DNA of 64,000 bases from DASUPK01 sp963843085 (GTDB lineage Bacteria > Actinomycetota > Thermoleophilia > Solirubrobacterales > 70-9): positions 62,001 to 126,000 of the forward strand of contig CAWJJG010000002.1 in assembly GCA_963843085.1 (NCBI GenBank). The letters are read 5' to 3'. A program made the translations under genes and the position numbers. Of this stretch, positions 15,729-22,320 are shown in pieces. The notes under the pieces were generated by a model. The model saw only the letters and a program-made list of their open reading frames with translations, was not told the DNA's origin and did not search any database. Positions within the stretch are counted from its first letter, which is position 1. Each line of letters starts with the position of its first letter.

Positions 15729-16748
15729 ATGGCTCAGTTGGGAATGGTCGGTCTCGGCAGGATGGGGGCGAACCTCGTGCGGCGGCTGATGCGGGACGGC
15801 CACGACTGCGTCGTCTACGACGTCAACGCCGACGCGATCAAGCAGCTTGAGGGTGAGGGGGCAACGGGGGCGTCGAGCCTGAAGGAGCTGGCCGAGAAGC
15901 TCGACGCGCCGCGCGCCGTCTGGATCATGGTTCCGGCCGGCGAGATCACGGAGAGCTCCGTCAAGGAGGTCGCAGAGGTCCTGGACTCCGGCGACGCGAT
16001 CATCGACGGCGGCAACTCCTACTACCGCGACGACATCCGGCGCGCGGAGATGGTGGGGGAGAAGGGGATCGACTACATCGACTGCGGGACGAGCGGGGGC
16101 GTCTTCGGCCTGGACCGTGGCTTCTGCCTGATGGTCGGCGGCCCCGACGGCGCGGTCGAGCGATTGGATCCGATCTTCAAGACGATCGCCCCCGGTGTCG
16201 AGTCGGCCGAGCGCACCCCTGGCCGCGAGGGCGACCCCGACACTGCCGAGAACGGCTACCTGCACTGCGGGCCGAACGGCGCGGGCCACTTCGTGAAGAT
16301 GGTCCACAACGGGATCGAGTACGGCGTGATGGCCGCCTACGCCGAAGGGCTCAACATCCTCAAGAACGCGAACGCGGGGAAGGTCGAGCGGGAGAAGGAC
16401 GCGGAGACGGCTCCGCTCGAGCACCCCGAGTACTACCAGTACGACCTGGACATCCCGCAGGTCGCTGAGGTGTGGCGGCGAGGCAGCGTGATCGGCTCCT
16501 GGCTGCTCGACCTGACGGCCGCTTCGCTCCAGCAGTCCGGCGACCTCTCGGATTTCGAGGGCCGAGTCTCCGACTCCGGCGAGGGCCGATGGACCTCCAT
16601 CGCCGCAATCGAGGAGGGGGTGCCCGCCGGAGTGCTCACCACCGCGCTGTACGAGCGCTTCGCCTCGCGCAACCTCGATGACTTCGCCGACCGGGTCCTG
16701 TCTGCGATGCGCTACCAGTTCGGCGGCCACAAGGAGAAGCCGAAGTGA
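15729..16748 (+). CDS. gnd: 6-phosphogluconate dehydrogenase, decarboxylating (short form)
   Basis: ATG 15729 after GGAGGAGAACGCG gives 339 residues, the short GndA/YqeC-type form that lacks the C-terminal repeat of the 470-residue enzyme. NAD(P) motif GLGRMGANLVRRL, GGNSYYRDD and the substrate/catalytic block GPNGAGHFVKMVHNGIEYG (active Lys in FVKM) are present. It converts 6-phosphogluconate to ribulose-5-phosphate and CO2. A leader of about 60 nt with a GCTCCG/CGGAGC hairpin (15671-15686) precedes it. It overlaps pgl by 4 bp. Confidence 0.95.
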   Translation: MAQLGMVGLGRMGANLVRRLMRDGHDCVVYDVNADAIKQLEGEGATGASSLKELAEKLDAPRAVWIMVPAGEITESSVKEVAEVLDSGDAIIDGGNSYYRDDIRRAEMVGEKGIDYIDCGTSGGVFGLDRGFCLMVGGPDGAVERLDPIFKTIAPGVESAERTPGREGDPDTAENGYLHCGPNGAGHFVKMVHNGIEYGVMAAYAEGLNILKNANAGKVEREKDAETAPLEHPEYYQYDLDIPQVAEVWRRGSVIGSWLLDLTAASLQQSGDLSDFEGRVSDSGEGRWTSIAAIEEGVPAGVLTTALYERFASRNLDDFADRVLSAMRYQFGGHKEKPK

Positions 16749-17425
16749 GTGGACCGCACCGGCTCGAGGTCTTCGACACCCCCGACCAGGTCCACCGTCG
16801 CGGCGCCGAGGTGCTGGCGGAGGCCGCGAATGCGGCGGTCGCCGAGCGCGGCCGGGCCGAGCTCGCGGTCAGCGGCGGGAGCGACCCCTGGCCGATGTTC
16901 TCCCAGCTCGAGGACTTATTCGGCGACTGGGACAGGGCCGAGATCTTCCAGGTCGACGAGCGGGTCGCCCCGGCCGGCGATGAGGAGCGCAACCTCACCC
17001 ACCTGATCGAGAGCCTTTCGATCGGCGCCCAGGGCAGCATCAAGCCGATGCCCGTCACCGACGAGGACCTCGACGCCGCCGCGGCGCGCTACGCGGAGTC
17101 CCTCCCGGAGCGCCTCGACATCGCACACCTCGGCATCGGGCCGGACGGGCACACCGCTTCCCTCGTTCCCGACGACCCCGTCCTGGAGGTGAAGGACCGC
17201 CGCGTGGCCGTCACCTCCGGCGAGTACCAGGGCGTTCGCCGGATGACGCTGACCTACCCGGAGCTCGAGAGCACTCGCAGCCTGCTCTGGGTGGTCACGG
17301 GCGAGTCGAAGGTCGATGCGCTTGCGAAGCTGATCGACCAGGATCCCTCGACCCCGTCGGGCCGCATGCGCCCGCAGGGCGACTCGCTGGTCCTTGCCGA
17401 CCGCGCCGCCGCGCCCGATGCCTAA
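16745..17425 (+). CDS. pgl: 6-phosphogluconolactonase
   Basis: 226 residues from the GTG overlapping the gnd stop (GTGA). DevB/SOL signatures: LAVSGGSDPWPMF, IFQVDERVAP and HLGIGPDGHTASLVP. It hydrolyses the lactone made by Zwf, so zwf, pgl and gnd are all adjacent. Its end overlaps the convergent DUF899 gene by 4 bp. Confidence 0.94.
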   Translation: MSGPHRLEVFDTPDQVHRRGAEVLAEAANAAVAERGRAELAVSGGSDPWPMFSQLEDLFGDWDRAEIFQVDERVAPAGDEERNLTHLIESLSIGAQGSIKPMPVTDEDLDAAAARYAESLPERLDIAHLGIGPDGHTASLVPDDPVLEVKDRRVAVTSGEYQGVRRMTLTYPELESTRSLLWVVTGESKVDALAKLIDQDPSTPSGRMRPQGDSLVLADRAAAPDA

Positions 17426-18150
17426 TAGGAGTCGTGGTAGCGGATCCAGAGCGGCTCGTCGGGCGGCTCGTTCCGTCCCTTGGGAGTGCGGTCGAGGAGG
17501 GAGTAGTACGACATCGCCGGAACCTCCAGGCCGCGCGCCGTCGACGTGTAGGTCCCGCAGACCTCTCCGTCTGAGAGCGTGAAGACGCTCAGTCCCGGGC
17601 CCTCGGCGACGTAGCCGGCGGCGTCCGTTCCGCACATCTCCGCATTCTGGGTGACGGTCAGCGGGATCTGGCCACTCTCGAGGAACGGCTGGAGCTCCTC
17701 CTCGGTGCTGAAGTAGCCGAGGTCCCGATGGAAGTCGGTCGCCGCCGAGACCCAGTCGATGTCCCAGCCCATTCGATCCTTGAAGGCGAGCAACTTCTCG
17801 AGCGGAGCACGGGACGAGAGCAGCAGGGTCGTGTCGCGAGCCTTCAGGTGGGGCACCTGCGGGGCGAGCGTGTCCGTGATCGAGGAGCACACGGGACAGC
17901 CCGTCTCATACGACGGCCCGAACATGAAGTGGTAGATGATCAGCTGCGAGCGGCCGTCGAAGAGGTCGGCCAGCGACTTCGTCCCGTCCTCGGTCTCGAA
18001 GCTGTAGTCCTTTTCGACCTTCATCCACGGCAGCTCCTGCCGCTTCTTCGTCAGCTCGTCGCCGCGCCGGGTGAGCTCCTTCTCCTCGGCGAGCAGCGCC
18101 TCGCGCTCGGCTCGCCATTCCTCACGGTTCACGACTCTGTGGTCCGGCAT
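17422..18150 (-). CDS. DUF899 thioredoxin-fold protein
   Basis: 242 residues from ATG 18150 behind AGGAGG (a GTG one codon earlier is also possible). The N-terminal helical region EEWRAEREALLAEEKELTRR is typical of DUF899, followed by a thioredoxin-like fold with CPVC (in YETGCPVCSSITD), SRAPLEKLLAFKDRMGW and a C-terminal WIRYHD block. DUF899 proteins are AhpC-like with unknown reaction, often encoded beside ArsR regulators and SRPBCC (AHSA1) proteins exactly as here. Possible redox or peroxide role; unproven. Confidence 0.88.
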   Translation of the reverse strand: MPDHRVVNREEWRAEREALLAEEKELTRRGDELTKKRQELPWMKVEKDYSFETEDGTKSLADLFDGRSQLIIYHFMFGPSYETGCPVCSSITDTLAPQVPHLKARDTTLLLSSRAPLEKLLAFKDRMGWDIDWVSAATDFHRDLGYFSTEEELQPFLESGQIPLTVTQNAEMCGTDAAGYVAEGPGLSVFTLSDGEVCGTYTSTARGLEVPAMSYYSLLDRTPKGRNEPPDEPLWIRYHDSY

Positions 18151-18193
18151 CACGGTCCTCCTGTGGAGAGTTCGACGGTCTGTTCCCTATATA

Positions 18194-18211
18194 GTTAGCA
18201 AAATGGCTAAC
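18194..18211. promoter_or_regulatory. ArsR operator candidate spanning the regulator's start codon
   Basis: GTTAGC (18194-18199) and GCTAAC (18206-18211) form a perfect inverted repeat whose 6-bp centre contains the ATG of the ArsR gene. TATATA (18188-18193) immediately upstream could be the -10 box, which would make the message nearly leaderless. Binding would block promoter and start together. Confidence 0.6.
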
Positions 18212-18514
18212 GATCCGTTCAAAGCCCTCGCACACCCCCTGCGTCGCGACATCGTGGAGCGGCTCAGCGGTGGGATCGCCACGGTCGGCGAGGTGACGCG
18301 GGACTTCGGCGTCTCGAAGCCGACCATATCGAGGCACCTGAAGATGCTCGAGGAGGCCGGCGTGGTCTCCCGGGTGATCGACGGGCGGACCCATCGCCTG
18401 ACGCTGCGCCCGGAGGCGCTTGCCGAGACCTCCGATTGGATAGAAAGCCAGAGGGCTCGCTGGGAGCGGCTCTTCGACGTCGTCGGCGAGTACCTCGAGG
18501 AGCGAAAGGAGTGA
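18203..18514 (+). CDS. ArsR-family transcriptional regulator
   Basis: 103 residues: MANDPFKALAHPLRRDIVER, then the winged HTH VGEVTRDFGVSKPTISRHLK (about 28-47) and wing VVSRVIDGRTHRLTL. No metal-binding Cys pair is visible, so it belongs to the SdpR/YczG-like non-metal ArsR group. The next gene (AHSA1-type) overlaps it by 4 bp, a common pairing. It probably controls the divergent DUF899 gene and its own operon through the palindrome at 18194-18211. Confidence 0.9.
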   Translation: MANDPFKALAHPLRRDIVERLSGGIATVGEVTRDFGVSKPTISRHLKMLEEAGVVSRVIDGRTHRLTLRPEALAETSDWIESQRARWERLFDVVGEYLEERKE

Positions 18515-18960
18515 GGGTGGCCGAGGAAGCGGCAAGAGTGGTCCGGATCGAGCGGACCTTCGACGCGACCGCCGAGGACGTCTTCGACGCCTGGACGAGC
18601 GAGGAGGTGATCAGCCGCTGGTTCCGGCCACGGGCGGGCTGGCGCGAGGCCGACGCCGAGGTGGACCTGCGGGTCGGGGGGAGGGTCCGAGTCGTGATGC
18701 GAACGCCCGACGGGGGACCGGTCGAGGCGGGCGGGGAGTACACCCTGATCGAGCGGCCGCACCGGCTCGCGTTCACCTGGACCTTCGAGGACGACCCCTC
18801 CAACCAGCAGATGATCGAGCTGGAGTTCACGGAGCGGGACGGGGTCACGACCGTTCTCTTCGTCAACAGCGACATCTCCGAGCAGAGGCGAAGAGACGCC
18901 CAATACGAGGGCTGGTCGACCTGCTTCGATGAGATGGAGCGCGTTCTGGGGTCTATTTAG
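18511..18960 (+). CDS. SRPBCC / AHSA1-domain protein
   Basis: 149 residues from the GTG overlapping the ArsR stop. The AHSA1 (activator of Hsp90 ATPase homologue 1-like) pattern is clear: VVRIERTFDATAEDVFDAWT, ISRWFRPR, GGRVRVVMR and a final helix ending WSTCFDEMERVL. These small ligand-binding proteins are typically co-expressed with an ArsR repressor; function unknown. A second GTG at 18517 is an alternative start. Confidence 0.88.
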   Translation: MRVAEEAARVVRIERTFDATAEDVFDAWTSEEVISRWFRPRAGWREADAEVDLRVGGRVRVVMRTPDGGPVEAGGEYTLIERPHRLAFTWTFEDDPSNQQMIELEFTERDGVTTVLFVNSDISEQRRRDAQYEGWSTCFDEMERVLGSI

Positions 18961-18986
18961 AAAAGGCCACTCGAACGGAGATCCGA

Positions 18987-19844
18987 ATGGGACGAGCAAC
19001 CGAGCTGCGAGTGACAGCCCCCTTCCTTCTGGGGGCGGCGGCGATCGCCTGGGTGGTGACCGTCGACCGGATGCAGGGGATGGACGCGGGGCCCGGGACG
19101 GACCTGGGCTCCTTCGGCTGGTTCGCGGGGGTCTGGGCGGTGATGATGGCCGCGATGATGCTGCCCTCGCTGGTGCCGATGGCGGGGGCCTATGCGGCGG
19201 AGGCGCGCGGCTCCTCGACGGACGTGACGCCGCAGTCGCTCCTGCGGACCACCCTGTTCACGGCGGGCTATCTCCTCGCGTGGGCGCTAGTCGGCGTGGT
19301 CGCCTGGCTCGTGTTCAGGGCCGTTCGCTCGTTCGACCTCTCCATTCTGCGGTGGGATCACGGCGGGCGCTACGTCGCCGGGGGCGTGATCGCATTCGCC
19401 GCGCTCTACGAGTTGACGCCGCTGAAGAGGACCTGTCTCCGGCATTGCCGCGACCGCGAGCTCCTGGCTGCGGACTGGCGCGAGGGCGCGGCCGGAGCGG
19501 TGCGCATGGGCCTGGACCAGGGCGCCTACTGCGTCGGCACGTCGTGGGCGCTGATGGCGGCCCTGTTCGCGCTCGGGGTGATGAGCATCACCTGGATGGT
19601 CGTGATCGCCGCGCTGATCGTGCTCGAGAAGGTGCTGCCGTGGCGGGAGACGGCCGAGGCCGTCACGGTGGTCGTCCTGCTGGCCCTGGCGATCGGGGTG
19701 GCGTTCTTCCCCGGCCAGCTGCCGGGTCTGACGACGCCCGACTCGCCGGCGGCGATGCGCGCGATGGACTCGATGTCGATGCACGACCCGCCGATGCACC
19801 AGGCGCCGATGCACCAGGCGCCCATGCAGGGCATGAGCCCTTGA
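18987..19844 (+). CDS. DUF2182 multi-pass membrane protein with Met/His-rich C-terminus
   Basis: 285 residues with about six membrane segments (for example FLLGAAAIAWVVTV, VWAVMMAAMMLPSLVPMAG, YVAGGVIAFAALYELTPLK, WALMAALFALGVMSITWMVV). DUF2182 marks: AAMMLPSL, YQLTP-like YELTPLKRTCLRHCR and GAYCVGTSW. The C-terminal 26 residues are MDSMSMHDPPMHQAPMHQAP-type, an array of Met and His well suited to Cu(I)/Cu(II) binding. Metal handling is inferred from that tail. It follows the ArsR/SRPBCC pair by 26 bp. Confidence 0.85.
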   Translation: MGRATELRVTAPFLLGAAAIAWVVTVDRMQGMDAGPGTDLGSFGWFAGVWAVMMAAMMLPSLVPMAGAYAAEARGSSTDVTPQSLLRTTLFTAGYLLAWALVGVVAWLVFRAVRSFDLSILRWDHGGRYVAGGVIAFAALYELTPLKRTCLRHCRDRELLAADWREGAAGAVRMGLDQGAYCVGTSWALMAALFALGVMSITWMVVIAALIVLEKVLPWRETAEAVTVVVLLALAIGVAFFPGQLPGLTTPDSPAAMRAMDSMSMHDPPMHQAPMHQAPMQGMSP

Positions 19845-19871
19845 CTTAGAGCGCGCTCGAAGTCCTATCTT
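19841..19871 (+). promoter_or_regulatory. MerR-type promoter with long spacer and central dyad
   Basis: TTGACT (19841-19846), a 19-bp spacer and TATCTT (19866-19871). The spacer contains the dyad CTT.GAGCGCGCTC.AAG (19845-19862, one mismatched pair). Over-long spacers with an internal dyad are the hallmark of promoters that MerR proteins untwist; the dyad resembles NmlR/AdhR-type sites. The -35 box overlaps the stop codon of the DUF2182 gene. Confidence 0.75.
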
Positions 19872-19877
19872 CGAGGG

Positions 19878-20249
19878 GTGGACTCCACCCTCACCATCTC
19901 CGACGCGGCGGCCCAGTCGGGCATCAGCGCGCACACCCTGCGCTACTGGGAGCGCGCCGGCCTGCTCCAGCCCGTCACCCGCAACGGCAGCGGCCATCGC
20001 CGCTACGCGGGGGACGACCTGGAGCGGATCAGGTTCCTGACCAAGCTCCGCGCCACCGGGATGCCGATTCGCCAGATCCGCAGGTATGCGGAGCTGCTGA
20101 ACGGGGGAGACGACACCAATGAGGAGCGCCTGGCGCTGCTCGAGGAACACCGCGAGGCCGTTCAGGCCCGCCTCGAGGAGACCGCCGGGCACCTCGAGCT
20201 AATCGATTGGAAGATCAGCTTCTACCGAGAAAGGCTTGGAAAGAAATGA
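19878..20249 (+). CDS. MerR-family transcriptional regulator
   Basis: 123 residues from GTG 19878. N-terminal winged HTH SDAAAQSGISAHTLRYWERA, then GHRRYAGDDLERIRFL and a dimerisation coiled coil (LLEEHREAVQARLEETAGHL). No Cys is present in the effector region, so it senses neither metal nor thiol through Cys. The AdhR/YhdM-like group often regulates an adjacent aldo/keto reductase under electrophile or redox stress. It overlaps the AKR start (ATGA) and both probably use the 19-bp-spacer promoter. Confidence 0.92.
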   Translation: MDSTLTISDAAAQSGISAHTLRYWERAGLLQPVTRNGSGHRRYAGDDLERIRFLTKLRATGMPIRQIRRYAELLNGGDDTNEERLALLEEHREAVQARLEETAGHLELIDWKISFYRERLGKK

Positions 20250-21235
20250 AGAAGCGAAAGTTGGGTGACCTGGAAGTCTCGGAGATCGGGCTCGGCTGCA
20301 TGGGCATGTCCGCCTTCTACGGCGAGACCGATCTGGACGAGTCAGAGGCGACCATCAAGCGCGCCCTCGAGCTCGGCGTCGACTTCCTCGACACCGCGCA
20401 GATCTACGGCCCGCTCACCAACGAGGAGCTGGTCGGCAAGGCGATCGAGGGCAAGCGCGATCAGTATGTGATCGCGTCCAAGTTCCAGCGCAACTTGGAC
20501 GACACCGTTGCCGGCGACATGTCCACGCTCGGTGGGATCGACGGCTCTCCCGAGACCGTCCGCAAGACGATCGACGGGACGCTCCAGCGGCTGGGAATCG
20601 ACCGGATCGACCTCTATTACCAGCACCGGGTGGACCCGAATGTGGAGATCGAGGAGACGGTCGGCGCGATGGCGGAGCTGGTGGACGCCGGCAAGGTGAA
20701 GTACCTCGGTCTCAGCGAGGCGGCCCCCGAGACGATTCGCCGCGCGCACGCCGTCCACCCGATCACCGCGCTGCAGACGGAGTTCTCGGTGTTCGCGCGC
20801 GAGCCCGAAGCCGAGATCTTGCCGACCTGCCGCGAGCTCGGAATCGGCTTCGTGGCCTACTCGCCGCTGGGCCGCGGATTCCTCTCGGGCCGCTTCAACT
20901 CCCCGGAGGAGCTGGACGAGGGCGACTTCCGCCGCTCGCAGCCGCGTTTCCAGGGCGAGAACCTGGAGGCGAACATGAGAATCGTCGCGAAGCTCCGCGA
21001 GATCGCCGAGGAGAAGGACATCACCCCGGCGCAGCTCGCCCTCGCCTGGGTGCTCGCCCAGGGAGACGACATCGTCCCGATCCCGGGCACCAAGCGCCGC
21101 AAGTACCTCGAGGAGAACGCTGCGGCCGCCGACGTCGAGCTGACCGACGAGGAACTCGCGCGCATCGACGAGGAGCTGCCGGAGGTATCGGGCGAGCGCT
21201 ACGAGGAGACCGGCATGGCGGCGGTGAATCTCTAG
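20246..21235 (+). CDS. Aldo/keto reductase (AKR13/YajO-like)
   Basis: 329 residues from ATG 20246 overlapping the MerR stop. Barrel signatures: KLGDLEVSEIGLGCMGMSAFYG, catalytic tetrad Asp/Tyr in LDTAQIYG, Lys in VIASK and His in YYQHRVDP; NADPH site at PGTKRRKYLEEN. It probably reduces reactive aldehydes or ketones, matching electrophile-responsive MerR control. Confidence 0.93.
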   Translation: MKKRKLGDLEVSEIGLGCMGMSAFYGETDLDESEATIKRALELGVDFLDTAQIYGPLTNEELVGKAIEGKRDQYVIASKFQRNLDDTVAGDMSTLGGIDGSPETVRKTIDGTLQRLGIDRIDLYYQHRVDPNVEIEETVGAMAELVDAGKVKYLGLSEAAPETIRRAHAVHPITALQTEFSVFAREPEAEILPTCRELGIGFVAYSPLGRGFLSGRFNSPEELDEGDFRRSQPRFQGENLEANMRIVAKLREIAEEKDITPAQLALAWVLAQGDDIVPIPGTKRRKYLEENAAAADVELTDEELARIDEELPEVSGERYEETGMAAVNL

Positions 21236-21244
21236 GCGGTCGCG

Positions 21245-21631
21245 TCACTCCGATTCGAGGGCGGCTCGCGCGTCGTCCCGGTCGCGGTAGACATCGAACC
21301 CGACGATGAGCCCGTCCCGGAAGGTCCAGAGGTGAGCTCCGGGCGCCTCCATCTGCACGCCGCTCCCTCTGCCCCTGCCCCGCCAGCGCATCAGCGCGAG
21401 GATCCGGTCGCCCCGCTGGACCAGCTCGTCCAGCTCGATGACGAGCGGCCGCTCCCACGCGCTCAGCCAATCGGCCAAGGTGGCGGCGACGGCGTCGCGC
21501 CCGCTCGCCCGCATCGGCTCGCCCATTCCGAAGGTGTCCATCTCGACGTCGGGGTCCCAGATGTCGCCGCGCGAGTAGTCGCCCCGCGCCCACTCCGCGT
21601 AGAGCTGCTCCAGCTTCTCCGTCTCGGTCAA
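21245..21631 (-). CDS. NTF2-like (SnoaL/DUF4440-type) protein
   Basis: 128 residues from a TTG start at 21631 that overlaps the rpiA stop by 4 bp (TTGA). Features of the cone-shaped NTF2 fold: LYAEWARGDYSRGDIWDPDV, then RGDRILALMRWRGRGRGSG and the final strand-helix LWTFRDGLIVGFDVYRDRDD with a trailing ARAALE. Full length for the family. Role unknown; coupling to rpiA may be only positional. Confidence 0.8.
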   Translation of the reverse strand: MTETEKLEQLYAEWARGDYSRGDIWDPDVEMDTFGMGEPMRASGRDAVAATLADWLSAWERPLVIELDELVQRGDRILALMRWRGRGRGSGVQMEAPGAHLWTFRDGLIVGFDVYRDRDDARAALESE

Positions 21632-22287
21632 CTGCGCTCGACCGAGTCACCCCGGCCGACGAGCACCGCGCTGACCATTCCCGCCGGGAAGAGGCCGTGA
21701 TCAACCACCCCCGGCATCATCGAGAGCCGCGCGGCGAGCTCACCCGGCTGGTGGACCGGTCCGCTGTAGTCGGCGATCACCCCGTCGTCGGGACTGGGCG
21801 GGGTGTCCGGACGGATCGAGACCTCCCCGAGCTCGTCGGCGATGCGCGCCAGCGTCGAGGCGAGGCCGAATTTCGAGAGCTCGAGCGGGATCGGGGCGGC
21901 GATCTTCTCGACGGTCTTCGAGGAGTCCGCGATCACCACGAACCGCTCGGCGGTGGCCGCCACGATCTTCTCGCGGGTATGCGCGCCTCCGCCTCCCTTG
22001 ACGAGCCAATGATCGGGTGCGATCTGGTCGGCGCCGTCGATCGCGACATCGAGCCGGTCCAGCTTGTCGAAGTCCTCCACCGGGATCCCCAGCTCGCGGG
22101 CCTGATCCTCGGTGGCGACCGAGGTGGCTACGCAGCGGATGTCCCGGACTCCGCGAGCCGCGATCGCCGGTAGGAGGTGCGCGACCGTCGAGCCCGTGCC
22201 GAGGCCCACCTTCATGCCATCGGAGACCAGCTCGGCGGCGGCCTCGGCGGCGAGCTTCTTCTCGGGATCGAGGTTTGGGTCGGCCAC
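21628..22287 (-). CDS. rpiA: Ribose-5-phosphate isomerase A
   Basis: 219 residues from GTG 22287. RpiA marks: GLGTGSTVAHLL (phosphate loop), DGADQIAPDHWLVKGGGGAH (catalytic Asp and Lys-Gly-Gly-Gly-Gly) and VVIADSSKTVEKI. It interconverts ribose-5-phosphate and ribulose-5-phosphate. An in-frame ATG at 22308 adds 7 residues, but TAGTCT lies 10 nt before the GTG and overlaps that ATG region, favouring the shorter start. Divergent from tkt with only 33 bp between starts. Confidence 0.93.
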   Translation of the reverse strand: MADPNLDPEKKLAAEAAAELVSDGMKVGLGTGSTVAHLLPAIAARGVRDIRCVATSVATEDQARELGIPVEDFDKLDRLDVAIDGADQIAPDHWLVKGGGGAHTREKIVAATAERFVVIADSSKTVEKIAAPIPLELSKFGLASTLARIADELGEVSIRPDTPPSPDDGVIADYSGPVHQPGELAARLSMMPGVVDHGLFPAGMVSAVLVGRGDSVERS

Positions 22288-22297
22288 TGCCGGGAGC

Positions 22298-22313
22298 AGA
22301 CTAGTCATAGGAT
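22298..22313. promoter_or_regulatory. Back-to-back -10 boxes for rpiA and tkt
   Basis: TAGTCT on the minus strand (22303-22298) lies 10 nt before the rpiA GTG, and TAGGAT on the plus strand (22308-22313) lies 7 nt before the tkt ATG. Both genes would be transcribed with almost no leader from one small spacer. Confidence 0.45.
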
Positions 22314-22320
22314 CGTGGAG

